A DNA stretch of 31,040 nucleotides from NCBI GenBank assembly GCA_965365275.1, contig CBDUBA010000045.1, positions 1 to 31,040 of the forward strand, given 5' to 3'. The DNA comes from JAGTVG01 sp965365275. Lineage in GTDB: Bacteria; Bacteroidota; Bacteroidia; Cytophagales; Cyclobacteriaceae. The notes under the pieces were generated by a model that did no database searches, was not told the origin of the DNA, and was given only the letters and a program-made list of their open reading frames with translations. A program made the position numbers and the translations under genes. Below are positions 23,716 to 31,040 of this stretch, one piece after another; within the stretch, counting starts at the first letter, position 1; the number at the start of each line of letters is the position of its first letter.

Positions 23716-25194
23716 ATGACGAAGAAAGAGCGTAGAGAGCCATCATTAATTGAATCCTTAGTCCCGGTATTATTCCTTATTGTATTTCTTGCATTCAATG
23801 TATTCGTATTTGGTGATGATTCCTTATCTGGTTCCAATCAAATTGTATTGATTATATCAGGAGCCTTTGCAGCCCTGATTGCGTCACGATCCGGATTGGG
23901 CTGGAAAGAGCTAAGAAAAGGAATTGTTAAAACCATTAATGCTGCACTTCCCTCAATTTTAATTCTTCTCATCATTGGTTCTCTGGCAGGTGCATGGTTG
24001 ATCAGCGGTATCGTTCCTGCGATGATCTATTATGGCTTGAAGATAATTCATCCCACCATATTTTTATTTGCAGCTTGTATTGTAAGCGCCATTATATCAT
24101 TGGCAACAGGAAGCTCGTGGTCTACGGTTGCTACTTTAGGGGTGGCTATGATGGGTATAGGTGCAACCCTTGGATATCATGTTGGATTGGTTGGTGGAGC
24201 AATAATATCAGGAGCTTACTTTGGTGATAAGATGTCGCCATTATCGGATACAACGAATCTGGCCCCTGCCATGGCTGGGACCGATCTGTTCACCCACATC
24301 AGATATATGACCATTACAACCGTGCCTTCAATGAGTATTTCGCTAATAATATTCCTGATCATTGGATTCTGGACGGATACAAGTGGTTCAACAACCAATA
24401 TGCATGAGGTTTTAGCTGCTATTGAAGGTTCATTTAATATCAACCTGATCCTGTTTATTGTACCAGGATTGGTGATCTTTCTGATCATAAAGAAGGTCTC
24501 ACCATTGCCAGCGCTGCTTGCCGGGACTCTCCTGGGCGTAGTATTTGCACTGATTTTCCAACCTGATATTATTCATAATGTCTCTGGAATTACAAATGAT
24601 AAGATCAGATCCTTCTATGTTGGCATCATGAAAGCCATGTATACAACGATCAGTATAGAAACTTCAAATGCCCAGGTTAATGAATTATTGACCACAGGAG
24701 GTATGAGCGGTATGTTGAATACAATATGGCTGATAATAAGTGCCATGATTTTTGGAGGTATAATGGATGCAGCCGGATTCTTAAAGAGGATTGCCAAATC
24801 TATCATATCATATGCCCACTCGACCGGATCTCTTATCGGGTCCACGGCAGGTTCCTGCATATTTTTTAATGTGACTGCAAGTGACCAATACCTGGCTATT
24901 GTTGTCCCGGGAAGGATGTTTGCTTCCACCTATGAAGAGAGAAACCTGGCTCCGGAAAACCTGAGTCGTACACTGGAAGACTCAGGAACAGTTACATCAG
25001 TTCTTGTTCCCTGGAATACCTGTGGTGCTTATATGTCATCGGTACTGGGGGTTGCCACCCTTACCTATCTTCCTTATTGTTTCTTCAATATAATCAGCCC
25101 TTTTATGACAGTACTATTTGGGTATCTTGGAATAAAGATCAAAAAATTAGCAAAAAATCAGGGTGAAAATAATTCAGGAGTTGCTGATCTTTAG
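23716..25194 (+). CDS. nhaC: Na+/H+ antiporter, NhaC family
   Basis: Secondary transporter of the inner membrane that exchanges Na+ for H+. The 492 residues form about twelve helices. The signature SGAYFGDKMSPLSDTTN (165-181) with D171 and D178, and the mirrored second-half motif around TASDQYLAIVVPGRM, mark the NhaC and related IT superfamily. Next to a Na+-pumping NQR it would help complete a sodium cycle and control pH. Some NhaC-like proteins exchange malate and lactate with protons and sodium, so substrate choice is not certain. The gene follows DUF2721 and converges on ald with 53 bases between. Confidence 0.93.
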   Translation: MTKKERREPSLIESLVPVLFLIVFLAFNVFVFGDDSLSGSNQIVLIISGAFAALIASRSGLGWKELRKGIVKTINAALPSILILLIIGSLAGAWLISGIVPAMIYYGLKIIHPTIFLFAACIVSAIISLATGSSWSTVATLGVAMMGIGATLGYHVGLVGGAIISGAYFGDKMSPLSDTTNLAPAMAGTDLFTHIRYMTITTVPSMSISLIIFLIIGFWTDTSGSTTNMHEVLAAIEGSFNINLILFIVPGLVIFLIIKKVSPLPALLAGTLLGVVFALIFQPDIIHNVSGITNDKIRSFYVGIMKAMYTTISIETSNAQVNELLTTGGMSGMLNTIWLIISAMIFGGIMDAAGFLKRIAKSIISYAHSTGSLIGSTAGSCIFFNVTASDQYLAIVVPGRMFASTYEERNLAPENLSRTLEDSGTVTSVLVPWNTCGAYMSSVLGVATLTYLPYCFFNIISPFMTVLFGYLGIKIKKLAKNQGENNSGVADL

Positions 25195-25247
25195 TGATAT
25201 TTCTGATGGCCTGTTTTTACTGCAAGATAATTTACATGCGAGCTATT

Positions 25248-26474
25248 TCAGAATTGTGCTGCGATCAATAGGTTCAGATCTTTATATGGTACCTTGAATT
25301 TATTGGCAATATGTTCATTCGTCACATAGCCATTGTAGGCATATATGCCTCTCATAAACCACTTGTTATTAAATATCATTCCATCTACTCCACCTTCATC
25401 GGATGTATGTAATAACATTGGAACAAATATATTATTAAAGGCTGTTGTAGCTGTCCGAGGCACTCTGGAAGCTATATTGGGAACACAATAGTGGATGATC
25501 CCATATTTTGTGAATATCGGATTATCATGACTTGTAATATCCGAAGTCTCAATACATCCTCCCTGGTCAATACTAACATCAATGATTACAGAACCAGATT
25601 TCATGGTGGATACCATTTCTTCGGATATGATGATCTGCTTTTTCCCTTTTTCTATCCTCATTGCCCCGATCAACACATCGGCCTGTTTGATTGCGTCAGT
25701 TAAAAGCACATTATTAAAAGTAGATGTAAATACTGGTTGTCCCAGAGCATGTTTCAACCGACGAAGTTTGTAAATATTATTGTCAAATATCTGGATATCT
25801 ACGCCCAGGCCTAATGCAGCCCTCGCAGCATATTCAGCAACTGTGCCGGCACCAAGAATCACGACCTTAGCTGGGGGGACTCCGGTTATGCCACCCAGCA
25901 ATATGCCTTTCCCATTGTTTATATTGCTTAAATATTCCGCAGCGATCAGCATTACCGTGCTGCCGGCAATTTCACTCATGGCCCGGACGGCAGGCATACC
26001 CCCAACCTTATCCTCTATGAACTCATAAGCCAGGGCTGTGAGTTTCTTATTGTTAATAGCCTTCAGGTACTCCGGGGTCTGGTTACCTAATTGTAGTGCG
26101 GAAATAAGCACCTTCCCAGGGCTCATCAATTGAATCTCATCCAGGGTGGGTGGTTCCACTTTCAGGATAATATCGGCTTTAAAGACCTCGTCTGTGGAAT
26201 AGACGATTTTTGCTCCCGCATCACTGAACTCTTTATCAGTAAAACGCGATTCTTTTCCTGCACCGGTCTCAATCCGCACCTCATGGCCATTTCCTACCAG
26301 TAAATTAACGCCATCAGGCGTAATGGCCAATCTGTTTTCCTGGAAAGAATTTTCCTTAGGGATGCCTATGTAGAGGGTATTATGCTGTTTCTTTATTTTC
26401 AATAAAGATTCTTGTGGATATAATTTTGATTCTTGAGCTAACTCTTCGAATCCGGATCGATGCTTTTCACCCAT
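25248..26474 (-). CDS. ald: Alanine dehydrogenase
   Basis: NAD-dependent interconversion of L-alanine and pyruvate plus ammonium. The 408 residues contain GIPKENSFQENR (37-48) with the substrate arginine, LKVEPP (104-109) with a catalytic lysine, GGMPAVRAMSEIAG (158-171) and the Rossmann motif LGAGTVAE (207-214). About 33 residues (mostly charged) precede the usual start, an extension I associate with Bacteroidota-type Ald. Membrane-bound transhydrogenase alpha subunit is the main alternative, but no pnt beta gene is adjacent and the C-terminus is of the Ald type. It overlaps tsaE by 8 bases and is the last gene of the porX-tsaE-ald group. Confidence 0.93.
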   Translation of the reverse strand: MGEKHRSGFEELAQESKLYPQESLLKIKKQHNTLYIGIPKENSFQENRLAITPDGVNLLVGNGHEVRIETGAGKESRFTDKEFSDAGAKIVYSTDEVFKADIILKVEPPTLDEIQLMSPGKVLISALQLGNQTPEYLKAINNKKLTALAYEFIEDKVGGMPAVRAMSEIAGSTVMLIAAEYLSNINNGKGILLGGITGVPPAKVVILGAGTVAEYAARAALGLGVDIQIFDNNIYKLRRLKHALGQPVFTSTFNNVLLTDAIKQADVLIGAMRIEKGKKQIIISEEMVSTMKSGSVIIDVSIDQGGCIETSDITSHDNPIFTKYGIIHYCVPNIASRVPRTATTAFNNIFVPMLLHTSDEGGVDGMIFNNKWFMRGIYAYNGYVTNEHIANKFKVPYKDLNLLIAAQF

Positions 26475-26889
26475 GTTTCTTTATATTAAATACTCTTATT
26501 TCTTTTTCAGGATTAAAAATTGAAATATCCAGGTACCTTTCAGGTAGCAGAGGTTCGGCTATCTCAGGCCATTCAATGAAACAACGGAGGCCTGTTTCGA
26601 GGTATTCATCAAATCCTAAATCCAAAACCTCAGAGATGTTCTTTACCCTGAACAGATCAAAATGATATATCTTTTCCTGTTGGTGAGTTAGGTACTCGTT
26701 TATCAATGCATACGAAGGACTGCTGATGTTATCCATTACATTCATTTGCCGAGCTACTTCCTGAATAAATGTTGTTTTCCCTGCTCCCAAATCACCTTTT
26801 AGCACCCAAATAGAATATTCTGTGCCGTAGCTTATAATTTTCTTCGTTACCTCAGGCAATTCCTGAATTGTCTGGCAGTAGATTTCCAA
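26467..26889 (-). CDS. tsaE: tRNA threonylcarbamoyladenosine biosynthesis ATPase TsaE
   Basis: P-loop ATPase that works with TsaB and TsaD to make t6A37 in ANN-decoding tRNAs. The 140-residue protein has Walker A GDLGAGKTT (32-40), followed by the switch-like SSPSYALINEY segment and HFDLFRV, then GFDEYLE and FIEWPE, all in the order expected for TsaE. SPSY in place of the common SPTF is a conservative change. It lies 18 bases after porX and overlaps ald by 8 bases. The partners tsaB and tsaD are not in the window. Confidence 0.96.
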   Translation of the reverse strand: MEIYCQTIQELPEVTKKIISYGTEYSIWVLKGDLGAGKTTFIQEVARQMNVMDNISSPSYALINEYLTHQQEKIYHFDLFRVKNISEVLDLGFDEYLETGLRCFIEWPEIAEPLLPERYLDISIFNPEKEIRVFNIKKHG

Positions 26890-26907
26890 ATTATAAAAAA
26901 TTGAAGA

Positions 26908-28461
26908 TTATTTCGAATTTAGGGAAATTATTGGAATTATCATCTCCTCGAGTGATAATCCTCCGTGTTGAAAAGTATCACGGTAATAATTTACATAATA
27001 ATTATAATTATTGGGATAAGCGAAGAACAGATCCTCCATAGCAAAAACGTAAGCACTGGACACATTTACTTTTGGAAGATGAAGTACTTCAGGATCCCTG
27101 ACAAAGAATATTTTATTTTCATCGAAATTCAGATTCTTGCCAACTTTATATCTAAGATTGGTATTTGTATTTCTATCCCCAATAATCTTAAAAGGTTTTT
27201 TTACCCGGATCGTTCCATGATCTGTGCTTATAATTAGTTTGGATCCCTGTTCTGCAATTCTTTTAATTGATTCATACAATGGTGAGTGTATAAACCAGGA
27301 TCGCGTTATTGATCTGTAGGCCGCTTCGTTGGGAGCTAATTCCCGTATCATTTCCATTTCAGTCCTTGCATGGGAGAGCATATCAACGAAATTATAAACA
27401 ATAACACTAAGATCATTCTGCAGTATATTGGGGATGTTGTCAATCATCATCCTACCCTGAGAAAGGTTCTTGATCTTATTATAGGAAACCTTAATATCAA
27501 TCCCTTTAGATGCCAGATGTCTTTTAAGGAAATCTTCTTCATAATTATTTTTTCCTCCTTCCTGGTCTTCCCCCACCCAGATATCCGGATGTCTGTTGGC
27601 CATTTCAAGTGGCAACAAACCTGAGAAAATAGCATTTCTTGAATACGCGGTTGTAGTTGGCAGGATGCTGTAATAAGTGTCAAAGTTCTCCAGGCTGAAA
27701 GATTCAAGTATAAAGGGCTCTATGATCTTCCATTGATCAAGCCTCATATTATCCACCACCAGGAATACAGTAGGCCGGTCATCCCGGATATGAGGTAACA
27801 CTTTAGCATCTAACAATTGATGGGATAACATCGGCTTATCTTCTTCATCCTCATCCATCCAATATTGATAATTTTCCTTAATATAACGTGCAAAATTTGT
27901 GTTAGCCTCCAGCATCTGCATATTGAGGATCTCAGTCATCTCCTTATTCTGAGTGTTCTCAAATTCGAGTTCCCAGTAAACCAGTTTTTTGTATATTTCC
28001 GCCCATTCGCTATGATCCAGACGGCCATTTACGGCCATACTGATTTTCTGAAATTCCTGCTGATAATCCAGATTAACCTTTTCCGTGACCAGTCTCTTAT
28101 TGTCCAGGATTTTCTTTACACTAAGCAGGATCTGGTTTGGATTTAATGGTTTTATTAAATAATCTTCAATTTTTGATGCTATTGCCTCTTCCATTAGATG
28201 TTCTTCCTCACTCTTGGTGATCATCACCACCGGCAAATTCGGTTTCATGGATTTTATGTGTGTGAGTGTTTCTAATCCTGACATACCCGGCATATTCTCA
28301 TCCAGGAACACCACGTCAAAATTTGTCGATTCACAATGTTCAAGAGCATCAGATCCACTGTTAACGGGCGTAACATCATACCCTTTTTTATCCAGAAACA
28401 TAATATGTGGTTTCAAGAGATCAATTTCATCATCCGCCCATAAAATAGTATATCTTTGCAT
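26908..28461 (-). CDS. porX: PorX, T9SS response regulator with PglZ phosphatase domain
   Basis: Two-component regulator that controls type IX secretion. Residues 1-125 are a receiver domain with acidic pocket D10-D11, phosphoacceptor D54 (FLDENMPG), T82 and K104. A helical linker (about 130-210) follows. The C-terminal PglZ domain of the alkaline phosphatase superfamily has metal and nucleophile residues D237 (VVDNMR), T271 (LPTTTAYSRN), D360, H364, D414-H415 (STDHGT) and H499. In Porphyromonas the PglZ domain hydrolyses phosphodiesters including cyclic oligonucleotides, and PorX works with kinase PorY and sigma factor SigP. The gene is divergent from the HD gene with 27 bases between start codons and heads a transcript with tsaE and ald. 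Neither porY nor sigP is in the window. Confidence 0.95.
   Translation of the reverse strand: MQRYTILWADDEIDLLKPHIMFLDKKGYDVTPVNSGSDALEHCESTNFDVVFLDENMPGMSGLETLTHIKSMKPNLPVVMITKSEEEHLMEEAIASKIEDYLIKPLNPNQILLSVKKILDNKRLVTEKVNLDYQQEFQKISMAVNGRLDHSEWAEIYKKLVYWELEFENTQNKEMTEILNMQMLEANTNFARYIKENYQYWMDEDEEDKPMLSHQLLDAKVLPHIRDDRPTVFLVVDNMRLDQWKIIEPFILESFSLENFDTYYSILPTTTAYSRNAIFSGLLPLEMANRHPDIWVGEDQEGGKNNYEEDFLKRHLASKGIDIKVSYNKIKNLSQGRMMIDNIPNILQNDLSVIVYNFVDMLSHARTEMEMIRELAPNEAAYRSITRSWFIHSPLYESIKRIAEQGSKLIISTDHGTIRVKKPFKIIGDRNTNTNLRYKVGKNLNFDENKIFFVRDPEVLHLPKVNVSSAYVFAMEDLFFAYPNNYNYYVNYYRDTFQHGGLSLEEMIIPIISLNSK
28451..28458 (+). promoter_or_regulatory. -7 box (TATCTTTG) upstream of the HD gene, inside the porX 5' end
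   Basis: Exact TAnnTTTG match ending 30 bases before ATG 28489. It lies over codons 2-4 of porX on the other strand, just next to its start codon, so polymerase at the two divergent genes could interfere. No TTG at normal -33 spacing is seen. Confidence 0.4.
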
Positions 28462-28476
28462 AATTATCTGAATATT

Positions 28477-28507
28477 GAATTCCTTACTATGTTTATGTAC
28501 GGAATTC
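28477..28507. repeat. Inverted repeat bracketing the HD gene start codons
   Basis: GAATTCC (28477-28483) and GGAATTC (28501-28507) form a perfect 7-base inverted repeat with a 17-base spacer. Both candidate start codons, ATG 28489 and ATG 28495, lie in the loop. In RNA this would be a weak hairpin; in DNA it could be an operator between porX and the HD gene. Confidence 0.35.
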
Positions 28508-29751
28508 CAAATACCTTAAGTTTGAATAAGAGAAAAATAATTAATGATCCAATTTACGGATTTATTAGAATTCCAGATGGAATTATTTTTAGAATTATTG
28601 AACATCCGTATTTTCAACGTTTAAGAAGGATCAATCAACTGGGATTAACAGACTTTGTTTACCCGGGGGCAACACATACCAGGTTCCACCATGCCATAGG
28701 ATCTATGCATTTAATGGATATGGCCCTGACAAGTTTAAGAAACAAAGGGATAGATATCAGCGATGAAGAATTTGAAAGTGCATTGATCACGATATTATTG
28801 CATGATATCGGACATGGCCCCTTTTCGCATGCCCTGGAATTCAGCCTGATAAAGGGAATAGAACATGAAAAGATTTCCGCATTGATCATGCAGCTTTTCA
28901 ACCAGGAAATGGATAATAAACTGGATCTCTCTTTAAAAATATTCAAAGGCTCTTACCCTAAGAAATTTTTAAGTCAGCTGGTTGCCAGCCAGCTGGATGT
29001 TGACCGGCTGGATTATTTAAACCGGGATAGTTTCTTTACTGGTGTCAGTGAAGGGAAGATAGGGTTCGAAAGAATTTTAAAAATGCTGAATGTTCGGGAT
29101 AACCAGATCGTTGTAGAGGAAAAGGCCATATACAGCATAGAGAATTTCCTTAGTTCCAGGCGTCTGATGTATTGGCAGGTATACCTCCATAAAACAACAG
29201 TGGCAGCTGAAAACCTGTTGATTAATCTAATAAAAAGGGCCAAATGGCTGGCAAGTAAAGGAAAGCTTACAGTCAGGAATAAGGCCCTGCAGTTATTCCT
29301 TATTAATGACTTTTCGCTGGAGGATTTCCAGGAAAACAAGGAGGTACTCATGGCATTTTTATCACTGGACGATTATGACTTGTGGGGAGCCATAAAGATC
29401 TGGGTGGATCATGACGACCTGGTCTTGTCTGAATTATGCAGGATGCTTGTTGAGCGCAATCTCTTCAAGATTGACATATACAATAAACCGGTTCCGAAGA
29501 ACAAGGTTGAATCGCTCAGAAGGGTCTTTATTAAGAAGTTTCCTATTTCGAAAAAAGATGCTTCATACTTCATCAATGATGGCAAATTAAGTAACTCAGC
29601 TTATGAACTGGGAAATTCAAAGATAAATGTATTGATGAAATACGGAGATATTGTAGATATCGCTTCGGCTTCTGATTTGCCCAATATTAAGGCCCTTAGC
29701 AAAATTGTCAATAAATATTATCTATGCTTTCCCAAAAGTGTATCTTTGTGA
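28489..29751 (+). CDS. HD-domain phosphohydrolase (SAMHD1/dGTPase-like)
   Basis: Metal-dependent phosphohydrolase of 420 residues. The N-terminal signature NDPIYGFIRIPD and the metal motif H67/H68 (TRFHHAIG), H105-D106 (LLHDIGHG) and a later D in QLDVDRLDYLNRDS are those of the YdhJ/SAMHD1-like HD family, some members of which hydrolyse dNTPs to nucleoside and triphosphate. The nucleotide substrate here is unknown. The frame is open from TTG 28456, which overlaps porX, but ATG 28489 (or 28495) lies after the -7 box and just before the conserved region. lpxD follows 15 bases after the stop, and I recall this pairing in other Bacteroidota. Confidence 0.88.
   Translation: MFMYGIPNTLSLNKRKIINDPIYGFIRIPDGIIFRIIEHPYFQRLRRINQLGLTDFVYPGATHTRFHHAIGSMHLMDMALTSLRNKGIDISDEEFESALITILLHDIGHGPFSHALEFSLIKGIEHEKISALIMQLFNQEMDNKLDLSLKIFKGSYPKKFLSQLVASQLDVDRLDYLNRDSFFTGVSEGKIGFERILKMLNVRDNQIVVEEKAIYSIENFLSSRRLMYWQVYLHKTTVAAENLLINLIKRAKWLASKGKLTVRNKALQLFLINDFSLEDFQENKEVLMAFLSLDDYDLWGAIKIWVDHDDLVLSELCRMLVERNLFKIDIYNKPVPKNKVESLRRVFIKKFPISKKDASYFINDGKLSNSAYELGNSKINVLMKYGDIVDIASASDLPNIKALSKIVNKYYLCFPKSVSL
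29741..29748 (+). promoter_or_regulatory. Possible -7 box (TATCTTTG) upstream of lpxD
   Basis: Exact TAnnTTTG match at the end of the HD gene, 18 bases before the lpxD ATG. No TTG at normal spacing is seen; it may allow lpxD to be transcribed apart from the HD gene. Confidence 0.35.
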
Positions 29752-29766
29752 ATCTTTTGATCAATC

Positions 29767-30807
29767 ATGAAATTCCCTATACAACAAATAGCCAGTTTAT
29801 TACAAGGAGAAGTAATAGGTGATGACACAATAGTCATTGATAATTTGAGTACCCTTGAAAATGCGAAAAAAGGATGTATTTCCTTCCTGTCAAATCCGAA
29901 ATATGAAAATTTCATTTATCAGACAAAGGCCTCTGCCGTTATAGTAAAGAATGACTTCAAGCCCACCAGGGAAATCAAACCTACTTTGATAAAAGTGAAA
30001 GATCCATACCTTGCCTTTTCGATCTTGCTTGAAGAATATGATAAACTGATCAGTTATCTTAAGGTAGGAGTAGAGGAGCCAAGCTTTATCGGGGCTGGAA
30101 GTGTTACGGGAGAAGAGGTGTACAGAGGGGCATTTTCTTATATCGGCGAAAATGTTAAAATCGGGATAAATGTTAAGATATATCCACATGTGTATGTAGG
30201 AGATGAAGTAAAGATAGGTGATAATACAATTCTTTATCCAGGAGTAAAGATCTATTCAAATGTACAGATAGGTAACAATTGTCATATTCATGCTGGTGCC
30301 ATCATAGGAAGTGATGGATTTGGATTTGCACCACAAAAGGACGGCACATACAAAAAGATTCCACAATTGGGAAATGTTATCCTGGAAGATAATGTTGATA
30401 TCGGAGCAAATACTGTTTTGGATTGTGCGACACTGGAATCCACCATAATAAAGGCCGGTGCAAAACTTGATAACCTGATACAAATAGCTCATAATGTTGT
30501 GATTGGAGAAAATACGGTGATTGCTGGCCAGGCGGGGATCTCAGGATCTACAAAAATTGGGAGAAATTGCGTTTTGGCTGGCCAGGTTGGCATAGCAGGT
30601 CATGTTGATATTGCCGATAAGGTCACTATTGGTGCACAGGCAGGCATCACGAAATCTATCCCAACAGAAGGACAGATCGTTTTGGGAAGTCCTGCCATTC
30701 CGGTAGGTGACTTCAGGCGTGTCTTCACGGTATTCAAAAAGTTACCGGAACTTCAGGAGAAGATCCTAAAGCTGGAAGAAAGTGTCAGAAATTTCCAGGA
30801 GGGGTAA
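29767..30807 (+). CDS. lpxD: UDP-3-O-acylglucosamine N-acyltransferase
   Basis: Third step of lipid A synthesis: ACP-dependent N-acylation of UDP-3-O-acylglucosamine at the cytosolic membrane face. The 346 residues have an N-terminal uridine-binding domain (1-100), a left-handed beta helix of hexapeptide repeats (about 105-310, for example VKIGDN and VYVGDE) and a short C-terminal helix (LPELQEKILKLEESV) that contacts ACP in the trimer. The catalytic histidine is H242 in NLIQIAHNVVIG, and GSDGFGFAP (181-189) is a family signature. All key elements are intact. In many Bacteroidota lpxC-fabZ and lpxA follow directly; here 233 bases without a gene run to the window end. Confidence 0.96.
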   Translation: MKFPIQQIASLLQGEVIGDDTIVIDNLSTLENAKKGCISFLSNPKYENFIYQTKASAVIVKNDFKPTREIKPTLIKVKDPYLAFSILLEEYDKLISYLKVGVEEPSFIGAGSVTGEEVYRGAFSYIGENVKIGINVKIYPHVYVGDEVKIGDNTILYPGVKIYSNVQIGNNCHIHAGAIIGSDGFGFAPQKDGTYKKIPQLGNVILEDNVDIGANTVLDCATLESTIIKAGAKLDNLIQIAHNVVIGENTVIAGQAGISGSTKIGRNCVLAGQVGIAGHVDIADKVTIGAQAGITKSIPTEGQIVLGSPAIPVGDFRRVFTVFKKLPELQEKILKLEESVRNFQEG

Positions 30808-31040
30808 TACACCAGCTTTCCGGAATGTTTGAACGTTCCTTAATTTCCAATGCTTGTTATCCTTGAGAATGTTGTTCTGTTGCATTTTATTGATGTCAAT
30901 AAATCCGATATTCAAAATAATCACTGGATTTATAATCTATGAAATATATTTCTTGTTATGATCTGATTTTAAAGAAGTATCGCACAAGATGTGGCGCAAA
31001 AGTTAGAAAAATCGTATACTTGCAGGTTAATAATTTAAAT
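30808..31040. other. Gene-free stretch after lpxD, with a possible promoter at its end
   Basis: No credible gene on either strand in these 233 bases. TATACTTG (31015-31022) matches TAnnTTTG at 7 of 8 positions and may start the next gene, for which lpxC-fabZ is a reasonable guess from usual gene order. A GAACGTTC palindrome (30829-30836) follows lpxD but no T-tract terminator is seen. A short minus-strand frame reading back into lpxD is probably chance. Confidence 0.4.

Noticed and set aside
28456..28488. HD gene starting at TTG 28456
   Set aside because: This start overlaps porX and the -7 box; ATG 28489 is the better start and lies just before the conserved region.
30816..30845. Terminator after lpxD around GAACGTTC
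   Set aside because: The stem is only about four bases and no T-tract follows.
30766..30940. A short minus-strand frame after lpxD, about 50 codons
   Set aside because: It runs into lpxD antisense, has no signal, motif or promoter, and is AT-driven.

Overview
The window is an ordinary chromosomal stretch of a Bacteroidota bacterium, AT-rich and tightly packed. The evidence is two type IX secretion components (PorT, PorX), a DUF2851 gene, menaquinone rather than ubiquinone chemistry, LolA, LpxD, a Na+-translocating NQR operon, and several Bacteroidota-type -7 boxes (TAnnTTTG) upstream of genes. Nearly all genes lack a Shine-Dalgarno; nqrC is the clear exception. I cannot place it below phylum. 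T9SS plus Na+-NQR plus NhaC would suit a marine or anaerobic Bacteroidales/Marinilabiliales- or Cytophagales-like lineage, but that is inference.

Layout. 1-2.2 kb (+): ubiE/menG, porT and a short-chain dehydrogenase, tightly coupled. 2.2-3.1 kb (-): cytidine deaminase followed by a six-cysteine secreted protein. 3.2-4.6 kb (+): a saccharopine-dehydrogenase-like gene, divergent from cdd across a palindrome-containing gap. 4.6-6.8 kb (-): aroQ, marC, rnhA, trmN6. 6.8-8.8 kb (+): xerD and pyrD. 8.8-12.8 kb (+): ftsK, lolA, pyrF. 12.8-16.9 kb (+): DUF2851, a polytopic GT-C-like membrane protein, a NeuD/PglD-like acyltransferase and a uridine-phosphorylase-type enzyme. 16.9-17.2 kb (-): a coiled-coil protein. 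17.3-18.4 kb (+): a 45-residue micro-lipoprotein and ispH. 18.5-23.3 kb (+): nqrABCDE, closed by a strong terminator and lacking nqrF. 23.3-25.2 kb (+): DUF2721 and nhaC. 25.2-28.5 kb (-): porX, tsaE and ald. 28.5-30.8 kb (+): an HD phosphohydrolase and lpxD, then 233 bases without a gene.

How the genes fit together. Most are housekeeping: pyrimidines (pyrD, pyrF, cdd, udp), quinone (ubiE), isoprenoid (ispH), shikimate (aroQ), chromosome segregation (xerD, ftsK), envelope (lolA, lpxD), tRNA modification (tsaE, trmN6). Sodium bioenergetics (NQR, NhaC) and T9SS control (PorX) and biogenesis (PorT) add the phylum flavour. I saw no CRISPR array, prophage, insertion sequence, rRNA or tRNA, and no convincing new multi-gene system. 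The best leads are an NQR operon without its NADH-input subunit, a PglD-like acyltransferase lacking both family active-site histidines, a DUF2851 protein with nuclease-like and cysteine motifs, and a micro-lipoprotein that probably starts at TTG.
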